From Halomonas aestuarii (lineage in GTDB: Bacteria > Pseudomonadota > Gammaproteobacteria > Pseudomonadales > Halomonadaceae), in the NCBI RefSeq assembly GCF_001886615.1, contig NZ_CP018139.1, positions 248,001 to 312,000 of the forward strand: 64,000 nt of DNA, given 5' to 3'. The position numbers were made by a program, and so were the translations under genes. The notes under the pieces were generated by a model. The model was not told the origin of the DNA. It did not search any database and was given only the letters and a program-made list of their open reading frames with translations. Positions 49,491-60,609 of the stretch are shown piece by piece (the first letter of the stretch is position 1; each line of letters opens with the position of its first letter).

Positions 49491-50269
49491 GAGGCGTCTC
49501 CCCCGCGCTCGCGCGTCGTCTCTGGTCGGGAGATGGTCTGGGAGACCGGCAGCGTCAGCAGCTCGGGGGCCCGCTGCTCGCGCGCGATGCGAAGTCCGTC
49601 CGCGAGACTCCGGCGAGCGGCCTTGTCGAGCGGCTGCCAGGCCTGCTCCTCGACCTTCCATACGCCGCCCTCATGGCCGTTCGGGGTCAGGTAGTAGAAG
49701 CCGACCCGGCCCAGGCGCAGGAAGTCCACCTCCCGTTCGCCGTCCAGCAGGCCGCGCCAGGCGTCCAGCTCGCGGCCATAGGCGAGTTCGCCGCGCCAGG
49801 CGGCGAGCACGCGATCCAGGCGTTCGGCGGGGGACAGCGCGGGATCGGAAAGCACGCGCTCCAGGCTCGCGACCCGGGCGCGGCGCTCGTCGCGCAGGAA
49901 CGGCAGGTCGGCCTCGATCCAGTGATCGAGGCGCTCGACCATCCCACGCAGCAGGGGCGGCAGCTCTTCATGAAGCGTCGCGGCGCCCTCCAGGGCGCGC
50001 TCGCGACGGGCCAGTGCCTCCGCCTGGCGCGCCACCACACGCTCGAGCTCGGCGTTGTAGGCCTCGACCCGTTGCGCCTCGGCGCGGGCCTGACGCAAGT
50101 CGCCGATCAGGCGGCGCGTCTCGTCATCCGCGGCGTCGATACGCGTCTGCAGCTCGGCCTGGCGGCGCTGCGCCTCGGCCGATCGGTCGACCAGCGACTC
50201 CTGGGCCTGGGCATAGCCGGCACCGCACAGGGTGACGAGCGCGACGAGCACGGCATGGAAGCGAAACAT
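49487..50269 (-). CDS. DUF3450 periplasmic coiled-coil protein
   Basis: The 260-residue protein has a signal peptide (about 1-23, ending AQAQ), a coiled coil (about 28-100) and a conserved C-terminal part (DFLRLGRVGFYYLTPNG, KVEEQAWQPLD). DUF3450 proteins precede ttpC in TonB2-type operons; their role is not established. It is the first gene of the leftward operon, about 55 bases from a Fur-box-like site. An in-frame start further upstream is possible, but the signal peptide favours this one. Confidence 0.85.
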   Translation of the reverse strand: MFRFHAVLVALVTLCGAGYAQAQESLVDRSAEAQRRQAELQTRIDAADDETRRLIGDLRQARAEAQRVEAYNAELERVVARQAEALARRERALEGAATLHEELPPLLRGMVERLDHWIEADLPFLRDERRARVASLERVLSDPALSPAERLDRVLAAWRGELAYGRELDAWRGLLDGEREVDFLRLGRVGFYYLTPNGHEGGVWKVEEQAWQPLDKAARRSLADGLRIAREQRAPELLTLPVSQTISRPETTRERGGDAS

Positions 50270-50323
50270 CCTCAAGGCGACTCTCCGATGGTGATCTCGA
50301 ACGGATCGAGACAGTGACACAGA

Positions 50324-50338
50324 TGGTAATGCTTATCA
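50324..50338 (-). promoter_or_regulatory. Fur-box-like site upstream of DUF3450-ttpC-exbBD-tonB
   Basis: The plus strand reads TGGTAATGCTTATCA, two mismatches from the 7-1-7 Fur palindrome TGATAATNATTATCA. It is placed to repress the leftward TonB2-type operon when iron is plentiful. Confidence 0.65.
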
Positions 50339-50507
50339 ATACAATCCGAGACGTGCTCCCGCCCCCCTGCCGGATCCGGGGGATACCGCACCAGGGAGTG
50401 GTCAGGATACGCTTCCCCGCGTTCCGTTTGGACATCGCTCATTGCCAGCTCCCTCGCCCATCGCCCCCCCTCCCCGACGTCAGGCACGCCAACCCCAGCA
50501 CATCATT

Positions 50508-50522
50508 TGATAACGATTATCA
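50508..50522 (+). promoter_or_regulatory. Fur-box-like site upstream of fhuF-like gene
   Basis: TGATAACGATTATCA matches the Fur 7-1-7 consensus at 13 of 14 defined positions. It lies 44 bases upstream of the rightward reductase gene. Confidence 0.8.
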
Positions 50523-50565
50523 TTTTATCTATCATCCGACCTCGACGTCCCCCGGTGGAGGCCCC

Positions 50566-51315
50566 ATGACGCAAGCGCTGTCGACGCTCTATATCGGCCC
50601 CCTGGAGGGGCTGACGCCGCCAAGGGTCGCCTCAACGCCCGGCCCCGATGCCCTGCCCGCCGGCAGACTGCTCGACCCCGACTACCTGGACGCGCTGTTC
50701 GAGCGCTTCGGCACCCGGTATGGCCACGGCGATCGCCGGGCGGTGGCCTCGCTCTGGTCGAAGGGGCACTTCAGCACCCTGACGGGCCATGGCCTGGCGG
50801 CCAACCTGCTGCTCGAGCGCGACCTGCCGCTGGGGCTGGACACGCTGCACCTCGTGCAGTCCGAGGAGGGGCAGACCACCGGGCTGGTCTTGCCCCATGC
50901 CGGCAAGCCCCTGGCCCGGCTCGATTCCGACTCGCGTTTCACCACCCTGCTCGACAATCACCTGACGCCGCTGGTCGAGGCTCTGGCCGCGGCCACCGGC
51001 GCCTCGCCCAGGGTGTTCTGGAGCAATGCCGGCAACTACGTCGAGTACTTCGTCAACGCCCTGGCAGACCATCCCATGGCCGGGCCGGACGTGAACGAGC
51101 CCGCCCTGGCGCTGATCGAGCGCCGCACCCTCCCCGACGGCCGCCGCAACCCCCTCTACCGGCCGGTACGCCATGTCACACCCGAGACGGCGGAGGCGCC
51201 CTCCCGCATCCGCCGACTGTGCTGCATCCGCTACCTGATCGACGAGCTCGGCTACTGCGCCAACTGCCCGCTGGCGTGCCGGCGCGGTGCCCGCGCCGCC
51301 AGGGCGACCGGCTGA
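50566..51315 (+). CDS. fhuF: FhuF-like siderophore-iron reductase
   Basis: The 249-residue cytoplasmic protein carries the FhuF [2Fe-2S] motif near its end: CC-x10-C-x2-C at Cys219, Cys220, Cys231 and Cys234 (LCCIRYLIDELGYCANC). FhuF reduces ferric hydroxamate siderophores to release iron in the cytoplasm. GGTGGAG precedes the ATG at 50566, and a Fur box lies just upstream. The gene is divergent from the TonB2 operon and converges with the receptor gene. Confidence 0.88.
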   Translation: MTQALSTLYIGPLEGLTPPRVASTPGPDALPAGRLLDPDYLDALFERFGTRYGHGDRRAVASLWSKGHFSTLTGHGLAANLLLERDLPLGLDTLHLVQSEEGQTTGLVLPHAGKPLARLDSDSRFTTLLDNHLTPLVEALAAATGASPRVFWSNAGNYVEYFVNALADHPMAGPDVNEPALALIERRTLPDGRRNPLYRPVRHVTPETAEAPSRIRRLCCIRYLIDELGYCANCPLACRRGARAARATG

Positions 51316-51419
51316 GGCCACCGGCCTGGAGCTGCCAGCGGGGGATCGTGGCGGCATTCACGAAGGGCCCCTTCCCACGCCCGAAGGGACCTGTGGCCAC
51401 CGAGGAGAGCCCTCGCGAC

Positions 51420-53588
51420 TCAGTAGCGCCAGGTCAGGTTGGCCATCACGTGACGTGTGGCGCCGTAGAAGCCCTGATCCCACTTCAGGCTGGTCAGGTA
51501 CGTCTCGTCGGTGACGTTGTTGAGGTTCAGCGAGCCGGTCAGGCTGTCGCTGAAGTCGTAGCTCGCCATCAGGTCGACCAGCGCATAGGCCTCCTGGCGG
51601 GTCTTGCCATCGGCGACGTCACGATCCCGCTCGATGTCGTCCTGCCAGCGCAGTCGGGCGCCGACCTTCAGCGCGGCCAGGGCGGCCGGCCGGTAGCTGG
51701 TGGTCGCGCGCACCAGGTGACGGGGAATATAGGTATTGGTGGCCTCACCCTCGGCGTCCTCGACCTCCAGATAGGTGTAGCCGGCGCTCGCCTGCCAGCC
51801 CGGGGCCAGCTCTCCGGCCAGGGTCACCTCCACGCCCTCGCTGGTGATGCCGTCGACCGCCTTGTAGGCCTCGCGCCCGTTCACCGAGCCATTCGGCTGG
51901 GCGACATTGTTCTGCTCGGTGCGGAACACGGCCAGGGTCGCATCGGCGCCCCCGTCGAAGGCATCCGCCTTGAGCCCCAGCTCATAGCTGACCCCCTCGA
52001 TGGGATCGAGATACTGGCCACTGCGGTCCATTTCGGTCTGCGCAGTGAAGATCTCGGTATAGCTGGCGTAGAGCGAGGCCCGGTCGGTGAGGTCATAGAT
52101 CAGTCCGGCATAGGGCGTCAGCTCGTTGTCGAGGGTGGTGTCCTGCGAGCTGCCGTACTGCTCGCCCACGGTATCCAGCCAGCTCATCCGCGCGCCGACC
52201 ACGGCCGTCCAGCGATCGGCCAGGTCCAGCTTGCCGGTGCCGTAGAGGCTGCGCTCCTTGATGGTGGCGTCGTTGACGAAGTCGGGGTCGCCGAAGTCGG
52301 GCTCCGGATAGTCGCCGTCCCACTCGTCCAGGGGCGGCAGGTCCTCCGGCGCGGGCGCGTAGAGGGAGCTCTGCTGATTCCGACTCTGGCTCCAGTCCGA
52401 GCCCAGCACCATCTGATGGGAGCGCCCGAACGCTTCGACATCCCCCTTGGCATGCAGGTCCGCCACCCACTGCTCCAGATGCCGGTCATACTTGCTCAGA
52501 TAGAAGCTGTTGGGAATCCGCCCCGTGTCGGCATCCGGCACGGTGCCGATGTAGAACAGCTGGGTATCGGAAACCATGTCCAGATGGGTCACCGTGCCCC
52601 TGAGCGACCAGTCGTCGGAGAGCCGCTGGGTCAGCTCGACGAAGCTGCGCTGGGTCTCGCCGTTCCAGTAGGACCAGTCGGGTGCCGACGACGTCGAGCG
52701 GTCATAGTCGGTGGGGTTGCCGGCCGAGTCGTAGAGCGGCAGCGCCCCCCACATGTTGCTGTCGGTATCGTTCTGCTGCCAGGTATGGCCCAGCGCCAGC
52801 TGGGTGCTGTCGGTCAGATCGGCCTCCAGCACGCCGTAGAGCACGCCCCGCTCGCGGTGCAGCCGATCCAGGTAGGAATCGCTGTCCTGCCCCGCCGCCA
52901 CCAGGCGGCCGCGCACCCGCCCCTCGTCATCCAGGGGGCCGGAGACGTCCAGCGCCAGGCGACGATGGTCATCGCCGCCCAGGCTCCCCGTGACGGACGC
53001 CTGGGGCGTCGCGGTGGGCCGCTTGCGGATGAAGTTGACGGTGGCCGCCGGGTTGCCCGAGCCGGACATCAGGCCGGTGGCGCCGCGCACCACCTCGACC
53101 CGGTCATGGACGGCGGTATCGATGTCGCCATGCACATTGTTGTAGGGCATGGGCAGGCGCAGGCCGTCGACCTGCACGTTGGAGATCTCGAAGCCACGGG
53201 ATGAGTAGTAGGTACGGTCCGTCTCGACGCGCTCCACCGTCACGCCCGGCGTGGTCTCCAGCACGTCATTGAGGGTGTCGAGCTTGAAGTCCTCGATCTG
53301 GGCGCGGGTCACCGTGGAGACGGACTGCGGGGTCTCGCGGGGCGTCAGGTCGAGCCTGGTCGCGGTGCTGGTCTGCGGCACCCGATAGTCGTCGCCACCC
53401 TCGGTAACGAGCGACAGCGCCTCGGCCTCGACGGTGACCGTCTCGAGCCGCTCGGCGGACGCATCTTCCTGCGCCTGCAGGGCGGGCGAGCCCAGCACGA
53501 GGCTGCCGAGGGTGGCCAGGCCGAGCGCGCGGCGCACGGCCTGGGCGAGGGGGTCGACGCCGACGCGGCGGGGAGCGGATGGGAACAT
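51420..53588 (-). CDS. TonB-dependent siderophore receptor
   Basis: The 722-residue outer-membrane receptor has a signal peptide (about 1-40). Near the mature start LETVTVEAEAL is likely the TonB box. The plug domain contains TPRETPQSVSTVTRAQIEDF and RVEVVRGATGLMSGSGNPAATVNF, and a 22-strand barrel ends in NLTWRY. The plug resembles the FhuE/FpvA/ferric-hydroxamate receptor group; the exact ligand is not readable. It is preceded by a strong Fur box and would need the neighbouring TonB system. Confidence 0.93.
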   Translation of the reverse strand: MFPSAPRRVGVDPLAQAVRRALGLATLGSLVLGSPALQAQEDASAERLETVTVEAEALSLVTEGGDDYRVPQTSTATRLDLTPRETPQSVSTVTRAQIEDFKLDTLNDVLETTPGVTVERVETDRTYYSSRGFEISNVQVDGLRLPMPYNNVHGDIDTAVHDRVEVVRGATGLMSGSGNPAATVNFIRKRPTATPQASVTGSLGGDDHRRLALDVSGPLDDEGRVRGRLVAAGQDSDSYLDRLHRERGVLYGVLEADLTDSTQLALGHTWQQNDTDSNMWGALPLYDSAGNPTDYDRSTSSAPDWSYWNGETQRSFVELTQRLSDDWSLRGTVTHLDMVSDTQLFYIGTVPDADTGRIPNSFYLSKYDRHLEQWVADLHAKGDVEAFGRSHQMVLGSDWSQSRNQQSSLYAPAPEDLPPLDEWDGDYPEPDFGDPDFVNDATIKERSLYGTGKLDLADRWTAVVGARMSWLDTVGEQYGSSQDTTLDNELTPYAGLIYDLTDRASLYASYTEIFTAQTEMDRSGQYLDPIEGVSYELGLKADAFDGGADATLAVFRTEQNNVAQPNGSVNGREAYKAVDGITSEGVEVTLAGELAPGWQASAGYTYLEVEDAEGEATNTYIPRHLVRATTSYRPAALAALKVGARLRWQDDIERDRDVADGKTRQEAYALVDLMASYDFSDSLTGSLNLNNVTDETYLTSLKWDQGFYGATRHVMANLTWRY

Positions 53589-53628
53589 GGGAAAGCAAGC
53601 CTCTGGGTCTTATGCACGTGAACGCGCA

Positions 53629-53652
53629 TGATAATGACTCTCATTATTATCA
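53629..53652 (-). promoter_or_regulatory. Fur-box-like site of the receptor gene
   Basis: A near-palindromic 24-bp AT-rich element has outer arms TGATAATG and CATTATTATCA. It could hold overlapping Fur dimers. It lies about 40 bases upstream of the receptor start codon. Confidence 0.8.
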
Positions 53653-53768
53653 ACAACCCACAGGGGAACTTATTCGTGCTGGTAGCGTATTGGGCCATCC
53701 TGCCGACCGATCGACCCTGTGGCGGCGACCCTGGGGCCGCTGCCTCGGTGAACGTGTTGCGCCTTGCG

Positions 53769-55571
<1,803 letters not shown>

Positions 55572-55639
55572 CGGGACGTTTCCTTGGGGAGGGAGGCCAC
55601 AGCCTACGGCATGCACGCCGCCGGACCAACCGACCTCAT

Positions 55640-55654
55640 TGATAAGGATTCTCG
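55640..55654. promoter_or_regulatory. Fur-box-like site between ABC exporter and fhuC
   Basis: TGATAAGGATTCTCG matches the Fur consensus at 11 of 14 positions. It lies between divergent genes and could regulate both. Confidence 0.6.
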
Positions 55655-55721
55655 TTTACTTTACGCTTTGCATCGCAACGTACCGTCCCTGGGTGGCGGC
55701 CATCCGCGAGCGGAGCCTTCC

Positions 55722-56489
55722 ATGATCGAAACGCGTGCCGCCTCCTTCGAGGTCAACGGCCAATGCCTGCTGCATCCCCTCGACCTCGCCTTCGCGGAAG
55801 GCCGGGTCCACGGCCTGATCGGCCACAACGGCTCGGGGAAGTCGACCCTGCTCAAGCTGCTGGCCCGCCAGCAGGCCACCAGCCGGGGCGAGCTCAGGCT
55901 GGACGGCACGCCGCTGAGGCACTGGGGCCATCGCGCCTTCGCCCGTCGGGTCGCCTACCTGCCCCAGCACCTGCCCGCCGCCGACAACCTCACCGGCCGC
56001 GAGCTGGTCGGATTCGGCCGCTATCCCTGGCGCGGCCTGCTGGGCCGGCACGGCCGCGGCGACGAGGCGGCCATCGACCGCGCCATGGCGCTGACCCACA
56101 CCGAGCCGTTCGCCGACCGCCAGGTGGACACCCTCTCCGGCGGCGAGCGCCAGCGGGTCTGGCTGGCCATGCTGCTCGCCCAGGGCAGCGGCTTCCTGCT
56201 CCTCGACGAGCCCCTGGCGGCGCTGGACGTCGCCCACCAGGTGGAGGTGCTGACCCTCACCCGCCGCCTGTGCCGGGAGCTTGGCCTCGGCGTGATCATC
56301 GTGCTCCACGACATCAACATGGCGTCGCGCTACTGCGACCGCCTGGTGGCCCTGCACGGCGGCCGCCTGCTGGCCCAGGGCACGCCCGAGGAGATGATGA
56401 ACGGCGACACCCTGAAGGCCATCTACGGCATCCCCATGCACGTCATGGCCCACCCCCGTGGCGGGCACCGCGTCGCCATCGCCCACTAG
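55722..56489 (+). CDS. fhuC: Iron-siderophore ABC transporter ATPase FhuC
   Basis: The 255-residue FecE/FhuC-type ATPase has Walker A GHNGSGKS (34-41), signature LSGGERQRV and Walker B FLLLDEPLAALD, then HDINMASRYCDR. It powers ferric-siderophore import with FhuB and FhuD, which follow directly. The start at 55722 follows CGGAGCC and fits the family's N terminus. Confidence 0.92.
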   Translation: MIETRAASFEVNGQCLLHPLDLAFAEGRVHGLIGHNGSGKSTLLKLLARQQATSRGELRLDGTPLRHWGHRAFARRVAYLPQHLPAADNLTGRELVGFGRYPWRGLLGRHGRGDEAAIDRAMALTHTEPFADRQVDTLSGGERQRVWLAMLLAQGSGFLLLDEPLAALDVAHQVEVLTLTRRLCRELGLGVIIVLHDINMASRYCDRLVALHGGRLLAQGTPEEMMNGDTLKAIYGIPMHVMAHPRGGHRVAIAH

Positions 56490-56506
56490 CCACGCTGCCC
56501 CTGACC

Positions 56507-57400
56507 ATGGAGCTCGCCGTGTTTCCCGGATCGCCCCGCCCTCGACGCGCCCTGACATGGCTCGCCGGCCTGCTTGCCGCGCTGGTCGCCGCCGCGGCCC
56601 CGGCCGACACACCGCGCCTCGCCACCCTCGACTGGACCCTGGCCGAGACGCTGGTCGCGCTCGGCACGCCGCCGGTCGCGGTCGCCCAGGTCGAGGCCTA
56701 CCATGCCTGGGTGGGCAAACCCGCCCTGCCTGCCCGGACCCTGAACCTGGGGCTGCGCAGCCAGCCCAACCTCGAGCGGCTCGCGAGCCTGGCGCCGGAG
56801 CGTATCCTGATCTCGCCGATGTTCGCCAACCTGACACCGCGCCTCGCGCGCATCGCCCCGGTCGTGTCCCTGCCTCTCTACAGCCCCGGGCGCGACACCT
56901 GGGAGGAGATGCGCGAGCTGACCCGCTCGCTCGGCCGCCTGGTCGAGCGTCCCGAGGCGGCGTCGCGGCTGATCGAGGAGACCGAGGCCCGGCTCGATGC
57001 CCTGCGCCGGCGACTCGATGACAGCCCCCCGCCGCTGCTGGTCGTGCAGTTCATGGACCGCCGCCACGTGCGGGTCTTCGGCGACAACGGGCTCTTCCAG
57101 GCGGTGCTCGATCACCTGGGGCTCGACAACGCCTGGCGCGGACCCACCAACGCCTGGGGCTTCTCGCTGGTGGGCATCGAGGCACTGGCCGGCCTCGACG
57201 CCCGCCTGGTGGTGGTGGAGCCCTACCCCGCGGGGGTTCGCGAGCGCCTGGACGACGCCGGCCTCTGGGGCCACCTGGTCGAGGTGAGCCGCGGCGCCCC
57301 CATCGTGCTGCCGCCGATCTGGAGCTTCGGCGCCCTGCCTGCGGCCACGCGTTTCGCCGACCGGCTGGTGAGCGCCCTGGAGCCCGACGATGCCGCCTGA
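56507..57400 (+). CDS. fhuD: Iron-siderophore substrate-binding protein FhuD
   Basis: The 297-residue periplasmic binding protein has a signal peptide (about 1-35, ending PAD) and a class III helical-backbone fold. Segments such as ATLDWTLAETLVALG, PNLERLASLAPERILIS and ALAGLDARLVVVEPY are typical of FhuD. It binds the ferric siderophore delivered by the outer-membrane receptor. It overlaps fhuB by 11 bases. Confidence 0.9.
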   Translation: MELAVFPGSPRPRRALTWLAGLLAALVAAAAPADTPRLATLDWTLAETLVALGTPPVAVAQVEAYHAWVGKPALPARTLNLGLRSQPNLERLASLAPERILISPMFANLTPRLARIAPVVSLPLYSPGRDTWEEMRELTRSLGRLVERPEAASRLIEETEARLDALRRRLDDSPPPLLVVQFMDRRHVRVFGDNGLFQAVLDHLGLDNAWRGPTNAWGFSLVGIEALAGLDARLVVVEPYPAGVRERLDDAGLWGHLVEVSRGAPIVLPPIWSFGALPAATRFADRLVSALEPDDAA

Positions 57401-59414
57401 CGCCCCCGCCGCCCGCCGACCGTGTCGCCCCCGGCTGACCCCGGGGGCGCTCTGCCTGCCGCTCGCCCTTGGCGTGCTGATCCTCGGCCTAGGCCACCTG
57501 CTCGACGGCCCCGGCCTGGGGGAAGGCCTGGCTGCACTGCTCACTCCCGAGGCGCCAAGCGATACTCCCTCGCGCCTGGTGCTGCACTACACCTGGTGGC
57601 CGCGCCTCGCCATGGCCCTGCTCGCCGGGGGCGGACTGGCGCTCGCCGGGGTGCTGATGCAGCAGGTACTGCGCAATCCCCTCGCGGCGCCCACCACCCT
57701 GGGCGTGGCCAGCGGCGCCAACCTGGCGCTGATGGCCGCCTCGCTGATGGCCCCGGGCCTGCTGGGGCTGGGGCGGGAGTGGGTGGCGCTGGCCGGCGGC
57801 GGCCTGGCCATGGCCCTGGTCTTCGCCCTGGCCTGGCGACGCGGCCTGGCGCCGGTGGTGGTGGTGCTCGGCGGCCTGGTGGTCAACCTTTACTTCGGGG
57901 CGCTCTCCATGGTGCTGCTGCTCTTCCATCAGGAGGAGCTCAAGGGGCTGCTGATCTGGGGGGCCGGGTCGCTTTCCCAGAACGGCTGGCAGGACGTCGC
58001 CTTCCTGGCGCCGCGCCTGGCGATCGGCGGCCTGCTCGCCGGGCTGCTGCTGCGCCCCCTGGCGGTCCTCGCCCTCGACGAGGCCGGGGCCAGGAGCCTC
58101 GGCGTCTCGCTCAGGCACCTGCGCCTCGCCGGCCTGGGGCTCGCGGTCTTTCTCACCGGCTGCGTGGTCAGCGTGGTGGGGATCATCGGCTTCATCGGCC
58201 TGGCCGCGCCGAATATCGTGCGCCTGGCCGGCGCGCGGCGCCTGGGCGCTCGCCTCGCCTGGTCGACGCTGCTCGGCGCCCTGCTGATGGCGGCCACCGA
58301 CCTGCTGCTGCAGCGCGTCTCGGGCCAGCTGCCGACCCTGATCCCCACCGGCGCCACCACCGCCGCCCTGGGCGCGCCCCTGCTGCTGTGGCTGATCCCG
58401 CGGCTGCGCCTCGCCGGCGAGACGCCCCCCCGCGAGGCTCGCGCGCCCGGTCGGCGTCATCCGGCTCCCGGGCGGCTGGCCGGCGGGCTCGCCATCGCCC
58501 TGCTGGGCGTGGGCGTGGTCGCGGTGCTGGTCGGCCAGGGCGCCGACGGCTGGCAGTGGGCCGCGCCCGGCGACTGGACGCGGCTGCAGTGGCGCGCGCC
58601 CCGGGCGCTGGCCGCCGCCGGCTGCGGGGTCATGCTCGCCATCGCCGGCACCCTGATCCAGCGCCTGACCGCCAACCCCATGGCCAGCCCGGAGGTGCTG
58701 GGCATCAGCGGTGGCAGCGCCATCGCCTTGATGGGCGCCATCTTCCTGCTGCCCGCCCCCGGCAACCTGACCCTGGTGGCCGCCGGCACCCTGGGGGCGC
58801 TCGCCAGCCTGGCGGTGCTGGTAGGCCTCAACCGCGGCAGCGGCTTCCAGCCGGAACGGCTGCTGCTGACTGGGGTGGCCATCACCGCGATGTTCGAGGC
58901 GATCAAGGGCGTGGTGCTGGCCGGCGGCGACCCCCGCGGCCAACAGGTCATCGCCTGGCTGTCGGGTTCCACCTACTACGTCGACCCGACCAGCGCGCTA
59001 TTGGTGGCCGCCGCGGCCCTGCTGCTGGCCCTGGTCGCCGCACCGCTGGCCCGCTGGCTGGAGATCCTGCCGCTCGGTGGCGCCACCGCCACGGCCCTGG
59101 GCCTGCCCCTGGCGCGTGCGCGGCTGGCGCTGTTGCTGATGATGGCGATGCTCACCGCCGGGGCCACCCTGGTAGTGGGGCCGCTCTCCTTCGTCGGCCT
59201 GCTGGCCCCGCACATGGCGCGACTGATGGGCTTCGCCCGGGCCCGGTCGCACCTTGTCGGGGCGGCGCTCACCGGCGCCCTGCTGATGGTGCTCGCCGAC
59301 GGGCTGGGTCGCCAGCTGCTGTTCCCCGAGGAGATCCCCGCCGGCCTGGTGGCCACGCTGCTCGGCGGCGCCTACTTCATGTGGGGGCTGCAGGCAGCGC
59401 CCGCAACACGCTGA
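57390..59414 (+). CDS. fhuB: Ferric-hydroxamate ABC permease FhuB, double-length
   Basis: The 674-residue protein is two fused FecCD permease halves (about 1-345 and 355-674), as in E. coli FhuB. Each half has about ten membrane helices. The coupling motifs repeat: GIIGFIGLAAPNIVRL in the first half and GPLSFVGLLAPHMARL in the second. The fused form is characteristic of hydroxamate-type uptake systems. It ends the fhuCDB operon. Confidence 0.93.
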   Translation: MPPDAPAARRPCRPRLTPGALCLPLALGVLILGLGHLLDGPGLGEGLAALLTPEAPSDTPSRLVLHYTWWPRLAMALLAGGGLALAGVLMQQVLRNPLAAPTTLGVASGANLALMAASLMAPGLLGLGREWVALAGGGLAMALVFALAWRRGLAPVVVVLGGLVVNLYFGALSMVLLLFHQEELKGLLIWGAGSLSQNGWQDVAFLAPRLAIGGLLAGLLLRPLAVLALDEAGARSLGVSLRHLRLAGLGLAVFLTGCVVSVVGIIGFIGLAAPNIVRLAGARRLGARLAWSTLLGALLMAATDLLLQRVSGQLPTLIPTGATTAALGAPLLLWLIPRLRLAGETPPREARAPGRRHPAPGRLAGGLAIALLGVGVVAVLVGQGADGWQWAAPGDWTRLQWRAPRALAAAGCGVMLAIAGTLIQRLTANPMASPEVLGISGGSAIALMGAIFLLPAPGNLTLVAAGTLGALASLAVLVGLNRGSGFQPERLLLTGVAITAMFEAIKGVVLAGGDPRGQQVIAWLSGSTYYVDPTSALLVAAAALLLALVAAPLARWLEILPLGGATATALGLPLARARLALLLMMAMLTAGATLVVGPLSFVGLLAPHMARLMGFARARSHLVGAALTGALLMVLADGLGRQLLFPEEIPAGLVATLLGGAYFMWGLQAAPATR

Positions 59415-60021
59415 GGCCGTCGACTCATCGACGCAACAGCACCACACCTCACCGGGGCGCGACCCTGTCGAGGTGCTGGACGGGCCGTGTCAGCCGCTCG
59501 CCGGCGAGGGTTCTCAGCGACTCGGCCAGCGACTCGACTCGCGGCTGCGATGGCCCCGCCAGACATCACCCTGCAAAGTTCGGCCCTCAGCGATCTACAA
59601 GGATGTAAATCGTAATACCCCAATCTATAAATTTAATGATTTGATCTAAGCATTTTTTGCCCTGCAACTCGTCGGGGGCTATACCTGAAATCAAACCCGT
59701 CATTGATGGATGCAGAGGCAGGAGCCACGTGGCGGATCAGGGATGGTGTGGTCTTGGCGCCCCCAGCCTGTCAGCGGGGGCGTATTGTCCATTTTCCCGC
59801 CAGATATTGACGATGATTGATAATTATTCCTGCCCGATTTCCGGCTCGAACTTTACATTAGATAGTACTTAATATTAATCCGCCTACACCATCTCTTCCA
59901 GGAAAAAGGAAAGCCCTTGCGATGCGACAATCGCGACGCGAGGCATCGAAAGGAGACGGCGCGGGCCTGCCCGGGGACTTGGGAACGACAACAGGATGAT
60001 GCCGTCCCGACAGGAGGTTGA
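59415..60021. other. AT-richer intergenic spacer, fhuB to eCIS
   Basis: About 600 bases without a convincing gene. From about 59580 to 59880 the sequence is clearly AT-richer than its surroundings. It holds a GC hairpin CGCCCCC/GGGGGCG (59758-59764 with 59776-59782) followed by a T-rich stretch, a possible terminator. GATGATTGATAATTATT near 59812-59828 resembles Fur hexamers. A weak TTTACA (59852-59857) lies before TATTAAT. AGGAGG at 60012-60017 is the ribosome-binding site of the next gene. Confidence 0.6.
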
Positions 60022-60609
60022 ATGGCTTCGTACAAGGGGGTACAGGGCGCCCTGAATGCGCTGGAGGCCTTCTTCAAGGCGCAGCTGCCGGAGGAACTGA
60101 GCGGCGGGCCGACCAATGCCCGGGTCAGCCTGCTGGGCAGCAACGACATCGCCAATCGGCTGACCGGCAACCTGCTCGGCATCTACCTGCATCGCATCAC
60201 CATCGACGACCATGGCCGTTCGCGCTTCTTCAACTCCCAGGGCACCGATAACAGCGCCCCCCGCCCCGAACTGCCCGTCAACCTGCACTTCCTCCTGATC
60301 GCCAACGCCAACAGTGCCACGGTCGAGGCGGATCTGATGAGTTGGGCCATGGTGGAACTGGCCAATCATAGCCAGCTGGATATTTCCCATGTGCAGGACG
60401 TCGATGACGACTGGGGGCAGGCGGAGATCCTCAACATCACGCCGGTGGACATTACCACCGAGGACCTGATGCGCCTCTGGGACGTGTTCGAATCCCCCTA
60501 TACCAGCACCATGGCCTATATCGCCAAGACCGTTCGCCTGCGGCTGAATCCACAGCGCACCGAAGGACCCGACGTGGTCACCCGCGTGTTGCCGGCAGGG
60601 CGCATCTGA
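60022..60609 (+). CDS. DUF4255 protein, eCIS tail terminator (Pvc16/Afp16-like)
   Basis: The 195-residue protein fits the DUF4255 family: an N-terminal helix (YKGVQGALNALEAFFKAQLP), a central segment PELPVNLHFLLIANA, SWAMVELANHS, and ITTEDLMRLWDVFESPYTSTMAYIAKTVRL. In contractile injection systems of the PVC/AFP/MAC type this family caps the tube-sheath end. A perfect AGGAGG precedes it. It is the first gene of the cluster and overlaps the next start by one base. No phage structural or lysis genes are visible to its left. Confidence 0.85.
   Translation: MASYKGVQGALNALEAFFKAQLPEELSGGPTNARVSLLGSNDIANRLTGNLLGIYLHRITIDDHGRSRFFNSQGTDNSAPRPELPVNLHFLLIANANSATVEADLMSWAMVELANHSQLDISHVQDVDDDWGQAEILNITPVDITTEDLMRLWDVFESPYTSTMAYIAKTVRLRLNPQRTEGPDVVTRVLPAGRI

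Noticed and set aside
57422..59608. 728-codon plus-strand frame overlapping fhuB
   Set aside because: It is Arg/Pro/Gly-rich and without membrane segments; the other frame encodes a textbook double FecCD permease.
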